Part shown: positions 43,126-53,438 of the stretch, one piece after another
Position numbering within the stretch: the first letter of the stretch is position 1
How the letters are laid out: each line of letters starts with the position of its first letter
Program-made: the position numbers and the translations under genes
Assembly: GCF_015672735.1 (NCBI RefSeq)
Contig: NZ_JADABY010000014.1
Span: 1 to 64,000, forward strand
From: Citrobacter sp. Res13-Sevr-PEB04-36
GTDB taxonomy: Bacteria; Pseudomonadota; Gammaproteobacteria; Enterobacterales; Enterobacteriaceae
Length of the DNA: 64,000 bases
Reading direction: 5' to 3'
The notes under the pieces: model-generated
What the model saw: only the letters and a program-made list of their open reading frames with translations
Database searches by the model: none
What the model was told of the DNA's origin: nothing

Positions 43126-43563
43126 TTATGCTTCTTCGTCATCTCGCAGCGGAACAATTAACATGTCGACGTGAACGGTGTTAATCAGTTGACGCGCAGA
43201 GGACATCAGCTTGCTCCAGAAATCCTGGTGATGACCACAAACAACCAGGTCCATATCGTATTTTTTAATGGCATCAACCAGAACCTGACCCAGATCGCCG
43301 CTGCCGCTCAGGGTTTCGGTGATAGGGTAGCCTGCATTGGTGGACAGCTCGGTTAATGCGTGGTGAGTTTCTTCAGAAATGCGTTTCTGCATGTCGCCCA
43401 GATTCACGTCGATTAACCCGGTGTACAGGTCGGAATAGTTTACGTCAACGTGGATAAGGGAAACTTTTGCATTGTAAGGCCGTGCCATAGAGACCGCTTT
43501 TTCAACCAGAACTTTGCTTTCCGGAGAAAGATCAACCGCGATGAGAATGTGTTTATAAGCCAT
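43126..43563 (-). CDS. uspA: Universal stress protein UspA
   Basis: A 145-residue UspA-fold cytosolic protein. It starts [17 protein letters not shown] and has the [23 protein letters not shown] region near 100-125. UspA of E. coli is one residue shorter and is an autophosphorylating stress protein; UspA itself does not bind ATP. It is divergent from uspB. Confidence 0.96.
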   Translation of the reverse strand: MAYKHILIAVDLSPESKVLVEKAVSMARPYNAKVSLIHVDVNYSDLYTGLIDVNLGDMQKRISEETHHALTELSTNAGYPITETLSGSGDLGQVLVDAIKKYDMDLVVCGHHQDFWSKLMSSARQLINTVHVDMLIVPLRDDEEA

Positions 43564-43956
43564 AGTGTTACTCCTTCCATAAGTTGTCGATGACTAGCCT
43601 TCTGGCGATCGTTTGCCGCCGCGTCATCCGCATCCTGCGGACCTTATGCGCGGGGCTAGCCCAGTCGTAAAGACGTACCCTATAGGGACTATCCTTACAT
43701 TATAGCGACCAGGATAATCCGTCAATCCGCCTTGATTGCCAAGTAGTTAAACAAATTTTTCAGTTAATTGTATTGATAGTGATTAACCTTCTGGCAAAAA
43801 AATTAACTAATCTCCTACACTATCTAAAGAGGCGTTCGGATGCGTGACACTAACACGAGCGGTTTCGGTAGCACTCTTCACTGCATAGTTTGGTAGGGTA
43901 TCGGGGAGCGGTAGTCCCGGAGAGGAACTCCGTGGGCGGGTCGCCGGGGAGGGGGT
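43564..43956. promoter_or_regulatory. uspA-uspB divergent promoter region
   Basis: About 390 bases between divergent stress genes. The uspA leader holds an imperfect palindrome around 43590-43670. Upstream of uspB, 43905-43955 is G-rich with GGGGAGG close to the ATG. In E. coli uspB is RpoS-dependent; I cannot assign a -10 element with certainty. Confidence 0.5.
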
Positions 43957-44292
43957 ATGATAAGCACCATTGCGTTATTCTGGGCTTTGTGTGTCGTTTG
44001 CATTGTTAATATGGCGCGCTATTTTTCGTCGTTACGCGCACTGTTAGTGGTACTTCGTGGTTGCGATCCATTGCTTTACCAGTATGTTGATGGCGGAGGC
44101 TTTTTTACCTCGCATGGGCAGCCCAACAAGCAGATGCGTCTGGTGTGGTATATCTACGCTCAGCGTTACCGCGATCATCATGATGATGAGTTTATTCGCC
44201 GCTGTGAGCGTGTTCGCGGCCAGTTCATTCTCACCAGTTCGTTATGTGGCCTGGTATTAATCAGTATGGTTGCGCTGATTATCTGGCACTGA
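43957..44292 (+). CDS. uspB: Universal stress (ethanol tolerance) protein UspB
   Basis: A 111-residue inner-membrane protein with two predicted helices (about 1-25 and 90-110), the length of E. coli UspB. A GGGGAGGGGGT Shine-Dalgarno lies just before the ATG. It is RpoS-dependent and affects ethanol sensitivity in E. coli. A bidirectional terminator separates it from pitA. Confidence 0.93.
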   Translation: MISTIALFWALCVVCIVNMARYFSSLRALLVVLRGCDPLLYQYVDGGGFFTSHGQPNKQMRLVWYIYAQRYRDHHDDEFIRRCERVRGQFILTSSLCGLVLISMVALIIWH

Positions 44293-44309
44293 ATCTGATG
44301 GCAGTGTTT

Positions 44310-44346
44310 AAAAAAAAAGCGGACCTGTTTGCAGGCCCGCTTTTTT
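44310..44346. terminator. Bidirectional terminator between uspB and pitA
   Basis: The stem GCGGaCCTG/CAGGcCCGC is flanked by an A-run (44310-44318) and a T-run (44341-44346), so it works in both directions for two convergent genes. Confidence 0.92.
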
Positions 44347-44359
44347 ATTGTGCATTCGC

Positions 44360-45856
44360 TTAGATCAGCTTCAGGGAGAGCCAGTACAGCACCCCGGAAA
44401 GAATAATCGCTGCAGGCAAGGTGAAGACCCAGGCCATCAAAATGCTGGTCACTGTTTTACGCTGTAAGCCGCCACCGTCAACGACCATCGTCCCCGCAAC
44501 AGAAGAGGAGAGTACGTGGGTGGTGGAAACCGGCATACCGGTGTAACTGGCGAGACCGATAGAGACAGCGGCGGTCATCTGCGCCGACATCCCCTGAGCA
44601 TAGGTCATGCCTTTCTTACCGATTTTCTCACCGATAGTGGTTGCCACGCGACGCCAGCCAATCATCGTACCGCAGCCGAGAGCCAGCGCAACGGCCATGA
44701 TGATCCACACCGGAGCGTACTCAATGGTGCTCAGCATGTCGGTTTTCAGTTTCTTCAACAGACGCTGATCGTCGTTGCTTACGCCAGGCAGTTTCACGAC
44801 CTTATCGGTGGTATCGGAAATGCACAGCATAATACGGCGCAACTGTCCGCGCTGATCAACGCTTAACTTGTCGTAGGTTTCCAGATTCGCCAGCATACCT
44901 TTCGCACGTTCCAGCGCGTTAATGGTGTTAGCCGGGTGACAATGGAACTCTGTCGGTGTCGCAGCGCTGGCTTCCGGTGACGGAATCAGCTGGTCTACGC
45001 CGGTCGCCTGCTTGAGCAGGTCAGGGCGTTGCTGGAAGAAGGTTTCGACGTTGTTGATGGCATCGCGAGTACGGGTAATCTCGTAACCGGAAGCATTCAT
45101 GTTTACCACGAAACCTGCAGGCGCTACGCCGATCAGCACCAGCATGACCAGACCAATGCCTTTCTGTCCGTCGTTTGCGCCATGAGAGAACGCCACGCCG
45201 ATAGCGGAGAGGATCAGTGCGATACGCGTCCAGAATGGCGGCTTTTTCTTGCCGTCTTTCTTTTCACGCTCAGCAGGTGTCAGGTGAATACGCGCCCGCT
45301 TTTTGGTGCCGTTCCAGTAACGGCGCAGCAAAAAGATCAGACCGCCTGCAAACACCAGGCCGACAATAGGAGAAATAATCAGTGAACCGAAAATGTTAAT
45401 CACTTTCGGGATGTTAAGTGCATCCACGACCGATGTGCCGTTCATCAACGCATTGGTCAAACCAATACCGATAATCGCGCCAATCAGCGTGTGGGAGCTG
45501 GATGCAGGCAAACCAAAGTACCAGGTACCCAGGTTCCAGATAATTGCCGCCAACAGCATAGAGAACACCATGGCGAGGCCATGTGCAGATCCCATGTTTA
45601 GCAGCAGATCCGTTGGCAACATATGCACGATGGCATACGCTACGCTGAGACCACCCAGCAAAACACCAAAGAAGTTAAACACCGCAGCCATGATCACCGC
45701 TAATTGCGAACGCATTGCACGGGTATAGATCACAGTAGCGACGGCATTGGCTGTATCATGGAAGCCGTTAATTGCTTCGTAGAACAGAACAAAAGCCAGA
45801 GCAAGCAAGAGTAAAAGCCCGGTATGTAAATCCAGGCCAGCAAACAAATGTAGCAT
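44360..45856 (-). CDS. pitA: Low-affinity phosphate/metal-phosphate transporter PitA
   Basis: A 498-residue inner-membrane PiT-family symporter, close to the E. coli length. The duplicated motif is seen as [17 protein letters not shown] (N-terminal half) and [18 protein letters not shown] ([10 protein letters not shown]). It imports phosphate as a metal complex. The long central cytosolic loop (about 245-385) is typical. Confidence 0.96.
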   Translation of the reverse strand: MLHLFAGLDLHTGLLLLLALAFVLFYEAINGFHDTANAVATVIYTRAMRSQLAVIMAAVFNFFGVLLGGLSVAYAIVHMLPTDLLLNMGSAHGLAMVFSMLLAAIIWNLGTWYFGLPASSSHTLIGAIIGIGLTNALMNGTSVVDALNIPKVINIFGSLIISPIVGLVFAGGLIFLLRRYWNGTKKRARIHLTPAEREKKDGKKKPPFWTRIALILSAIGVAFSHGANDGQKGIGLVMLVLIGVAPAGFVVNMNASGYEITRTRDAINNVETFFQQRPDLLKQATGVDQLIPSPEASAATPTEFHCHPANTINALERAKGMLANLETYDKLSVDQRGQLRRIMLCISDTTDKVVKLPGVSNDDQRLLKKLKTDMLSTIEYAPVWIIMAVALALGCGTMIGWRRVATTIGEKIGKKGMTYAQGMSAQMTAAVSIGLASYTGMPVSTTHVLSSSVAGTMVVDGGGLQRKTVTSILMAWVFTLPAAIILSGVLYWLSLKLI

Positions 45857-46085
45857 AGGACGTTACGCCATTTTGAGGACATGAACGCGGCGCATTATCA
45901 GTGACTTTGGCGGCGCGGGCAAAGTGAAATATAGAGTTTTTTTGATTTGTCTCCTGCTTTGGTTTACCCCACTAAAGAATTATCCTATATAATTCAGATG
46001 AATACCTATTATTGGTGGTTTGGTGCTGGTGCGACCACTGAGGAATCTTTACAATTCACGCCCGCTTTTTAGAGAGGATCGCAAC

Positions 46086-47315
46086 GTGGAAAGGTTTGAT
46101 ACCGTTATTATAGGCGCTGGCGCAGCGGGTATGTTTTGTGCCGCGCAGGCAGGACAAGCAGGGAGTCGCGTACTGCTTATTGATAATGGTAAAAAGCCAG
46201 GGCGCAAGATCCTCATGTCCGGCGGGGGGCGTTGTAACTTTACCAATCTTTATGTCGAGCCTGCGGCCTATTTGAGTCAAAACCCCCATTTTTGTAAGTC
46301 AGCGCTGGCGCGCTATACCCAGTGGGACTTTATTGATCTGGTGGGTAAACACGGTATTGCCTGGCATGAAAAAACGCTCGGCCAGCTTTTTTGCGACGAC
46401 TCTGCTCAGCTAATTGTCGATATGCTGGTGGCCGAATGCGAAAAAGGTAACGTTACGATGCGCTTACGTAGCGAAGTCCTGAGCGTTACACGGGAGGAGG
46501 AGGGCTTCACGCTGGAGCTCAACGGCGCGAGTGTCGGTGCGACGAAACTGGTGATTGCCAGCGGCGGGCTTTCCATGCCGGGCCTGGGCGCGACGCCGTT
46601 TGGTTATAAAATTGCCGAACAGTTTGGGCTGAATGTTCTGCCAACGCGTGCTGGCCTTGTACCCTTTACGCTGCATAAACCACTGCTGGACCAGCTTCAG
46701 GTGCTTTCCGGCGTCTCTGTTCCTTCCGTCATTACTGCCGAGGATGGCACCGTATTTCGTGAAAACCTGCTCTTTACGCACCGTGGGCTTTCGGGGCCGG
46801 CCGTTTTACAAATTTCCAGTTTTTGGCAGCCAGGTGAATTTGTCAGCATTAATTTGTTGCCTGATGTAGACCTCGACAGTTTCCTCGATGAACAACGCAG
46901 CGCGCACCCCAATCAGAGTCTGAAGAACACGCTGGCGATGCAATTACCGAAGCGACTGGTGGAGTGCTTGCAGCAGTTGGGGCAAATCCCGGACGTGACG
47001 TTGAAACAGCTTAACCTACGCGATCAGCAAGCGCTGGTGGAAACGCTGACCGAATGGCGCGTGCAGCCAAACGGCACGGAAGGATATCGTACCGCGGAAG
47101 TCACGCTGGGCGGCGTCGACACTAACGAACTGTCATCGCGGACGATGGAAGCCCGTAAGGTACCGGGTCTTTATTTCATCGGCGAAGTGATGGACGTCAC
47201 CGGCTGGCTGGGCGGCTATAACTTCCAGTGGGCATGGTCGAGCGCCTGGGCATGCGCGCAGGATTTAGTGCTGTCCGAGGACAATAAAGTTGTACACAAA
47301 GCACTAAAGTTGTAA
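46086..47315 (+). CDS. yhiN: FAD-dependent HI0933-like oxidoreductase YhiN with transposon-altered C-terminus
   Basis: 409 residues from the GTG at 46086 (VERFDTVIIGAGAAGMFCA) with an AGAGAGG Shine-Dalgarno; a frame from 46020 lacks one. FAD motif GAGAAGM at the start, LMSGGGRCNFTN signature near 40, and the closing GYNFQWAWSSAWACAQDL block are those of the HI0933 family. After that block, at 47272, the Tn7-like left end begins, so the last 15 or so residues (SEDNKVVHKALKL and neighbours) are encoded by the transposon. The catalytic fold should be intact. The E. coli protein is around 400 residues. Function uncertain. Confidence 0.9.
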   Translation: MERFDTVIIGAGAAGMFCAAQAGQAGSRVLLIDNGKKPGRKILMSGGGRCNFTNLYVEPAAYLSQNPHFCKSALARYTQWDFIDLVGKHGIAWHEKTLGQLFCDDSAQLIVDMLVAECEKGNVTMRLRSEVLSVTREEEGFTLELNGASVGATKLVIASGGLSMPGLGATPFGYKIAEQFGLNVLPTRAGLVPFTLHKPLLDQLQVLSGVSVPSVITAEDGTVFRENLLFTHRGLSGPAVLQISSFWQPGEFVSINLLPDVDLDSFLDEQRSAHPNQSLKNTLAMQLPKRLVECLQQLGQIPDVTLKQLNLRDQQALVETLTEWRVQPNGTEGYRTAEVTLGGVDTNELSSRTMEARKVPGLYFIGEVMDVTGWLGGYNFQWAWSSAWACAQDLVLSEDNKVVHKALKL

Positions 47316-47349
47316 CCATTCTCAAAAAACGACGCTAATGTTGTATACT
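47272..47349. mobile_element. Left end of a Tn7-like transposon with TnsB-site repeats
   Basis: The element begins TGTCCGAGGACAATAAAGTTG, which I compare with Tn7-L (TGTGGGCGGACAATAAAGTC, recalled). Three imperfect direct copies follow the pattern gacnnTAAAGTTGTAnac: 47279-47298, 47300-47318 and 47331-47349. These are TnsB-binding-type repeats. The five bases before the end (AGTGC, 47267-47271) are the expected target-site duplication, untested because the right end is outside the window. Confidence 0.82.
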
Positions 47350-47429
47350 TACTGAATGTGTGGTTATAGGGTTGGAGACTATAAAATGCACATATAGGTA
47401 CGTATCAATGTCGTTTTTTGGGTACGATC

Positions 47430-48272
47430 ATGGGTAGGGGTAGGCGTCTCAAATCCTATTTGGATTATGAAAATGCGCTAGGTGACGGCATAGGAGTGGG
47501 CTATGGCCAAAGTTATCAGCCCTGGCTTAGAGCTCAGGACGTTAAATCCCGTGGAAACCGTTCGATAGTCTTTGGCCTTAAGACGTTTCGAAACCATCAT
47601 CTCCTTTCTTCTGTCGAAAGTAACTTTTTCTATCTGGCTGAGTTTAATGACTCGGTGATTGATATCCGGGAACAATTCCCACTCTTTCCTCTCCGGCTTA
47701 CCCAACAAATAGCAAATCATCTACATTTTCAACATCCTATGGTGAGGGGAGTAAGAGGAGTACCTGTCGAAGTTCTGAATGTTATGACAACCGATTTTTT
47801 ACTGACCTTGAGAACTCCTGAAGGCGGACTTCGATACAAAGCTATAGCAGTAAAACATAACGAGAGCATACCTGAACGCGAAGCCCAAAAACTTGAAATA
47901 GAGAGGATGTTTTGGCAGTTGATTGATGTTGAGTTTCAAATTTATGTTGGCTCGGAACTCAATAACGTCGTCGGTAAAAACATTTGCTGGGCTACTTCTG
48001 TATTAAGAGATGGTTCTGAATTTTATGATAAATATCCTCTTGATAAAATCCTATGGAAGCTTAAACCAGATGTTTATCCCATAGTAGGACTACGAGCAAT
48101 GATTTCATCAATCTTTGGGGTAGATGCACAAGAAGCGATGATGTTATTGCAGGCAATGATTGGATTAAAAATGATAAATGTTGATTTATCATATCCAATA
48201 CTCGAAACCGGTCTGATAAAGATAATTTCCAATGACCACTATATAGGACTGAACGCAAATGGATATTATTAG
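47430..48272 (+). CDS. tnsA: Transposase endonuclease subunit TnsA
   Basis: A 280-residue TnsA. It cuts the 5' ends of the element so the transposon leaves fully excised. With the ATG at 47430, the catalytic E63 (LLSSVES), D122 (VMTTDFLL) and K142 (IAVKH) align with E63, D114 and K132 of Tn7 TnsA; DIREQFPLF and HPMVRGV are near-identical to Tn7. A TTG at 47418 would add four residues; neither start has a strong Shine-Dalgarno. It overlaps tnsB by 14 bases. Only 158 bases separate it from the element's end. Confidence 0.95.
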   Translation: MGRGRRLKSYLDYENALGDGIGVGYGQSYQPWLRAQDVKSRGNRSIVFGLKTFRNHHLLSSVESNFFYLAEFNDSVIDIREQFPLFPLRLTQQIANHLHFQHPMVRGVRGVPVEVLNVMTTDFLLTLRTPEGGLRYKAIAVKHNESIPEREAQKLEIERMFWQLIDVEFQIYVGSELNNVVGKNICWATSVLRDGSEFYDKYPLDKILWKLKPDVYPIVGLRAMISSIFGVDAQEAMMLLQAMIGLKMINVDLSYPILETGLIKIISNDHYIGLNANGYY

Positions 48273-50382
48273 GAATTCAGTCTGGCTCTCTCAAGGCACT
48301 TATTTGCTTGCAGAGGGACTTTACCGTGTTTTGGATTTTGACAGAAAGGTTGATTTGTTAATTTTGTTTAAAATAAAATCAGAAAGAACGGGTAAGCCAA
48401 TCCCTTTCTCATTTTCAATGTTTAAATATTATATTGAATCAAATAGCATAACTTGTAAAGATTATATATACCCTTCATATATGTTAGTAGATGAGAAAGA
48501 AATAACAGATGAAGACAGAGGAAGGCGAGATGAAAATTACAATATCATTAAAGATCTTGTAGATGACAGAATGTTTCTGTTCGACTATGCATTACATAAA
48601 AAGTCTCACCTTTTAATGGATTACTCCAGAAATAAAAAAATATCACAATATACTATCAGAACGCTTCTGGCGTTGTACTGGCGACATGGGCAGGATATTT
48701 ATGCATTGCTACCCGCATTCTCGAACTGTGGAGCCGCTGGGAAAAGTAGAATCAAACATGAAATTAAACTTGGGAATTCCAAAAAAAACAGAGCATTACC
48801 TAATGAACGATCACGTGTTTTCATTCTTAATGAAAGAGATATAAAAAATATTAGAAAATCTCTCATTACGTATCATTATAAAGTTAACGGAGATACGATA
48901 AAGAAAACATTAGAGAGACATATTGATTTGTATTTTAGGGATGAAATTAAAACAGCAAACCTAGAAAATAGAGCTCCATATGTTCCTTCTTTAAAACAAT
49001 TTTCATACTGGAATAAAAAACTCTTCACTAAAGATTTCTCGATAAATAAGAAGAACACGAAAAAAGAAATAGACCTCAAAATGCGGGCGCTTTTAGGTAG
49101 TGTGGCTAATACAACTGTTTTGCCGGGTGATGTTTTCGAAATAGACTCAACTGTCGCTGATGTACATCTTATTTCGAGTTTAAACAGACGAAAAGTCATT
49201 GGGCGTCCTACTATTTATACAGTGGTGGATCGTGCAACAAGAATGATTGTTGGCCTTCATGTTTCTTTATATCATGCTTCATGGCGAGCCGCCCGACAAG
49301 CGTTAGCAAATTGCTTTATGCCAAAAAAAGAATATTGTAGATTATTTGGAATCTCTATTACTGATGATGATTGGCCTTGTTCTCATATTCCATTAACATT
49401 GATGTGTGACAACGGGGAGATGATTGGTCTTAAACCTCAGGAAGAGATGACCCCCCTGACAAAACTTGAGTTTGCGCCAGTCGGTAGAGGCGACAGAAAA
49501 AGCATTGTTGAACGCTGTTTCGGCATTATGAATGATGAGGTTATTCATAGGCTTATTGGAACAACACGAAGGGGAAAGATTGTTAAAGGAGAGCCAACAC
49601 CGCAATCCAGGGCTTGTTTAACGATTCAGGAGGTCACGTCTTTACTGATTCGGGAGATACTTGCACATAATCAGAGAACGTATGAAGAACTGGCTTATAT
49701 CAATCCCTTACTGATTGAAAATGATCTCGTAATATCACCAAAAAATAGTTGGATGATAAGCTTAAAGCACGGGAGATTCAGCGCAAGAGCCGTTGGGGCC
49801 GACGAAGTGATCGCACGATTGTTAATCCCTGTGAACGCTAACATTACCGCCGGTGGGATTCAGTACAATAATCTTTTTTATGAATGTGATCCTGAAATTG
49901 CATCAGGTGCCAGAGTATTTGGAAGAACCACTTGTGAAGCAAGAATAGATGACAATTGCGTAGATTATATATATGTAAGATTTGACAAAAATAGCATTTT
50001 CAAAAAACATTACCTACTTAAGAAAAGAGATGTATTTAAAGGAAAAACTCATCTTGATACAGATGTAATGGCTGATTGGGTAGATACTCAAAAAGAAATT
50101 AATTTATTTACTCTGGATTCGCTCAGCAATATCAATAATAAAGATGAATTTAACAGGAAAGGTAACGAAAGATTAAATGAAATATACGAATCTCGCCGGG
50201 TACATGGTAAAGATATTAAAAAGAACAGGAAAAATGAACTTGATTCATTAGGGCGAACTCATGTTGCTAATGGAAGATCTGAACCCCTACTTCCTTCATC
50301 CAGTAATGTTCTGCTTTTGCCTGGCCGGGAGGAGAAACAAAGATGGTTAAAAGGTAAGAAGAAGACTGAGGACGCAGAATAA
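48259..50382 (+). CDS. tnsB: Transposase TnsB (DDE)
   Basis: A 707-residue transposase that binds the end repeats and makes the 3' cuts and joins. The DDE triad D296 (FEIDST), D384 (LMCDNGE), E418 (SIVERCFG) has spacing 88 and 34, the Tn7 TnsB pattern. N-terminal HTH domains precede it. The Lys-rich C-terminus (about 640-707) probably contacts TnsC. It shares one base with tnsC at the stop/start (TAATG), so translation is coupled. AT-rich, unlike the backbone. Confidence 0.95.
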   Translation: MDIIRNSVWLSQGTYLLAEGLYRVLDFDRKVDLLILFKIKSERTGKPIPFSFSMFKYYIESNSITCKDYIYPSYMLVDEKEITDEDRGRRDENYNIIKDLVDDRMFLFDYALHKKSHLLMDYSRNKKISQYTIRTLLALYWRHGQDIYALLPAFSNCGAAGKSRIKHEIKLGNSKKNRALPNERSRVFILNERDIKNIRKSLITYHYKVNGDTIKKTLERHIDLYFRDEIKTANLENRAPYVPSLKQFSYWNKKLFTKDFSINKKNTKKEIDLKMRALLGSVANTTVLPGDVFEIDSTVADVHLISSLNRRKVIGRPTIYTVVDRATRMIVGLHVSLYHASWRAARQALANCFMPKKEYCRLFGISITDDDWPCSHIPLTLMCDNGEMIGLKPQEEMTPLTKLEFAPVGRGDRKSIVERCFGIMNDEVIHRLIGTTRRGKIVKGEPTPQSRACLTIQEVTSLLIREILAHNQRTYEELAYINPLLIENDLVISPKNSWMISLKHGRFSARAVGADEVIARLLIPVNANITAGGIQYNNLFYECDPEIASGARVFGRTTCEARIDDNCVDYIYVRFDKNSIFKKHYLLKKRDVFKGKTHLDTDVMADWVDTQKEINLFTLDSLSNINNKDEFNRKGNERLNEIYESRRVHGKDIKKNRKNELDSLGRTHVANGRSEPLLPSSSNVLLLPGREEKQRWLKGKKKTEDAE

Positions 50383-51830
50383 TGAACCTTATACGGAGCG
50401 TTTCAGCGATATATAAAGAACAGGAGTTACCTGAGTATCGTGGCAATCCCTTAATTGAAGCACTTCCTGAAGCGCTTACGGAAGATGAAGTACTTCTGGA
50501 AATGAGTTATTTCCCCGAAATTGACGAAAAAATCCGCTGGACTGCCCCGGCGAATGTTAGAGAGCAGTATGTCGAACGTATAAAGAAATTCCGTTGCCCT
50601 CAAACCAATCTTATCCAGGCTTATAAAATGATTTTACGGGCACTTAGGGAAAGCTATGCAGCTCGTAATCCTTTAAAAAGCGGAACAATTCAATATCTTC
50701 ATTACTATGGAAATGAGCGTCCTGATATTGAACCCGACAGTGGATATTTTAAATCCCAGGCTGAAACCATTACGATAGTTGGAATGAGTGGTTCTGGAAA
50801 AACTACCATGATTGAGCAAGTCATGGATCATTTCCCTCAGATTATAGAACACAGCAGCTATAAAGGAGTTTTTCCCGGCTTCAGTAAGCAAATCGTATGG
50901 GTAAAGATTAATTGTCCATACAATTCAAGTGTGAGAGACCTTTGTGAAGAGATTTTACAAAAATTAGATGATGCAATTGGTATTGAACGAACTGCACCTG
51001 AGATTAGAAATGGTGCTCTGGCTCGCCAGATTGCACAAAGAATTAAATCATCATTTTTGGGTATCCTTGTTATTGATGAAATGCAGAGGCTTAAATTTTC
51101 AAGAACCGGGGGGGAGAGTAAGTTGATTGATTTTTTACATGAAATTGTAGATTCCATGGGGGTATCTATGGTTTTTTGTGGAAATCATCCTTTTGACGAG
51201 ACGCTGACAAAGAAAATGAGAATTGCCAGGCGGGCAGAGTCTGGTGGTTACATGAAAATTAAGAATGTTAGATACGATTCACAAGACTGGCAATCGTTTA
51301 TTCATTATTTATGGCCATTACAATGGACAAATGTTGAAACTCCATTAAATGATGAGTTAAACGAAAAATTATTCATTTTATCTAAAGGCAACATTGGATT
51401 GGCTCAGATGATTTATCGGGGGGCACAATTAAAGGTTATCGGTAGCGGCAATGAAATCATCACTGGTGCAGTCTTGTCGGCCTCTGTACCGGTACTCGTG
51501 AGTCATACGGAGGAATATAAGGATACTTTACTCCCGGGGGCCGCGACTGAAGATGAGGAAGCTAAATGGCTCTCTTCATCTAATGAGGGTGATGCTTCGG
51601 CTAAAATCATGGCAGAGAAGTCCCTAAAGGCTTTGATCCCTGGGGATATAGACAGGCCACAGCACAAGGAATTCGTAGGAAAAATAGACGAGGTTTTGCG
51701 CAATTTCGACGAGAAAATACTGTCTCTTGACCACGATCTTGTTATCAACAGAACAGCTGAAAAGAAAAATACCTACGATGCTCTTCAGCGTTGCGGGCTT
51801 ATAAATATAGATCCACTTAATAAATTGTAA
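50382..51830 (+). CDS. tnsC: AAA+ transposition regulator TnsC
   Basis: A 482-residue AAA+ ATPase. Walker A GMSGSGKTT at 134-142 and Walker B ILVIDEMQ at 228-235. It links the transposase to the target selector and gives target immunity. It is about 70 residues shorter than Tn7 TnsC (555 recalled), mostly at the C-terminus. The last part (about 385-420, charged) may hold the TnsD/TniQ contact. Confidence 0.94.
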   Translation: MNLIRSVSAIYKEQELPEYRGNPLIEALPEALTEDEVLLEMSYFPEIDEKIRWTAPANVREQYVERIKKFRCPQTNLIQAYKMILRALRESYAARNPLKSGTIQYLHYYGNERPDIEPDSGYFKSQAETITIVGMSGSGKTTMIEQVMDHFPQIIEHSSYKGVFPGFSKQIVWVKINCPYNSSVRDLCEEILQKLDDAIGIERTAPEIRNGALARQIAQRIKSSFLGILVIDEMQRLKFSRTGGESKLIDFLHEIVDSMGVSMVFCGNHPFDETLTKKMRIARRAESGGYMKIKNVRYDSQDWQSFIHYLWPLQWTNVETPLNDELNEKLFILSKGNIGLAQMIYRGAQLKVIGSGNEIITGAVLSASVPVLVSHTEEYKDTLLPGAATEDEEAKWLSSSNEGDASAKIMAEKSLKALIPGDIDRPQHKEFVGKIDEVLRNFDEKILSLDHDLVINRTAEKKNTYDALQRCGLINIDPLNKL

Positions 51831-51870
51831 TGAGGTAACAGTTCGTAACGGTCAAAAAGAGGTGTGGGAA

Positions 51871-53427
51871 ATGAGAATGTTGCCTGTTTTGCCTGATGAA
51901 TCCTTGTTCAGCCGGTTTTGTCGGACAACTACCGTGTACGGTATGTCCCCATCTTCTCTGTTAACGATCATTTTCAACAAACCTGATATGAACGTCCATC
52001 CAATTCTCAATTCAGGATTAAAGGCTATTTCTCTTCATACATCCGAAAGTGCAGATCAGCTCTGGCATGAACAGACTTTACTCCCTCTTTTTGCCTGGGC
52101 ACTACCAATCAGTCGTAATGAAATTATGGATTTCAACACGACCCCTGCCAGGCTTAATCGATTGTGCCGCCTTAGTAATTTTTCACTAGGGCAGCGCACA
52201 CTATTGAAGTTTTGCCCGGTTTGCGCTCGTGAAGATACTTTTCATTATGGTGTTACTTATTGGCATCTGGCGCATCAGCTTCATGGGGTTACAACCTGCC
52301 ATCGGCATCCGGTAGCGCTTGAAAGTATCCATGTCCCTTCTTCACCGCACATACGTATTGGACTGATGCCTCCTGTTTCGTATACAGAACAACTTAGCAA
52401 TGAGATAGACTTCGATTTTGCTAAGTTTTGTTATGAGTCCATAAATATAATCAGAAGAAAAGATATTACACACCCCAATTACATGGATGTACTTAAAAAG
52501 TTGAATTTATTATCATTGGATGGAAATTTAAAGAAAAATGTATTCTACGCACATGTTTATGCTAAGTGCCAGTTATTTGGGGAGGGTTCATCGGAGCTTT
52601 TACCAACTTCCCTAACTGATTATCACTACTGGGAGCCTATACTCAAAGACAAATGTTGTCAGCATCCCACAAAGCATCTTTTGCTTTGTTATTGTTTGTT
52701 AAATACTTGCTGGCCAACGTATGCAGGAAGTCGTACTAATAAAAAGAAAGAAATCTTTAAAAGTCATAAGAAATACAGTTTTCATATAACTGAAAATAAT
52801 ACTAGTGTTAGCAACCTTGGGAAGGAATTTAGTCGCAGCAGATGTTACATTAAAACACTTATTTATAAAAAATACCTGAGGACGTTTAAGCGAAACACAA
52901 AAATTAATATATTCACTGAATTGCTTATCAAGTCTATGGCTGTAAGGGGGTTTAGTCTGGCATCCATAGCTGAGAAAAACTCATTATCGGAAGGAGCTGT
53001 ATCCTCTGTAATTTCATCTTGTTACGGTTTATGCTCATGGCGTAAAAAATGTAAAAAAGATTCTTTAAGACGGCGTCATAAGCAGAAGATATTAAGATTT
53101 ATACATAATCAATCCGTTTCTATAACACGAAAGTTAGTCAAAGAAAGTTGTTATGCAAGTTTCTATTGGCTAAATAAACATGAATGTGACTGGCTTAATT
53201 CCTGTCTTCCTAAAACAATACGATGCTATAAAAATAAAAGAGTAGACTGGAGCGAGAGAGATATTATCTCATCATCATTAATAAATGATGTTTTATCTCA
53301 GGGGCAGTACTCGATGTCACTTACAAGTCTAGATGCTTTACTGGGAGGGCATGGCTGGCTTTTAAAATACAGAGATAAACTACCAATGACAATGATACTT
53401 CTCAGAAAAATGGAACTAATTAAATAA
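51871..53427 (+). CDS. tnsD: Target-site selector TnsD (TniQ family)
   Basis: A 518-residue TnsD. The N-terminal TniQ domain starts LPVLPDESLFSRFCRTTTVYG, with a CCCH zinc knuckle C115-C118 ... C143-H146 (FCPVCAREDTF...TTCHRHPV). The C-terminal HTH regions bind DNA. By position and by insertion site it should recognise the 3' end of yhiN. The ATG at 51871 is preferred over a GTG at 51862 because AGAGG at 51858 is properly spaced. Its first 30 codons lie 40 bases after tnsC. Confidence 0.92.
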   Translation: MRMLPVLPDESLFSRFCRTTTVYGMSPSSLLTIIFNKPDMNVHPILNSGLKAISLHTSESADQLWHEQTLLPLFAWALPISRNEIMDFNTTPARLNRLCRLSNFSLGQRTLLKFCPVCAREDTFHYGVTYWHLAHQLHGVTTCHRHPVALESIHVPSSPHIRIGLMPPVSYTEQLSNEIDFDFAKFCYESINIIRRKDITHPNYMDVLKKLNLLSLDGNLKKNVFYAHVYAKCQLFGEGSSELLPTSLTDYHYWEPILKDKCCQHPTKHLLLCYCLLNTCWPTYAGSRTNKKKEIFKSHKKYSFHITENNTSVSNLGKEFSRSRCYIKTLIYKKYLRTFKRNTKINIFTELLIKSMAVRGFSLASIAEKNSLSEGAVSSVISSCYGLCSWRKKCKKDSLRRRHKQKILRFIHNQSVSITRKLVKESCYASFYWLNKHECDWLNSCLPKTIRCYKNKRVDWSERDIISSSLINDVLSQGQYSMSLTSLDALLGGHGWLLKYRDKLPMTMILLRKMELIK

Positions 53428-53438
53428 GAGGGAGTTAT

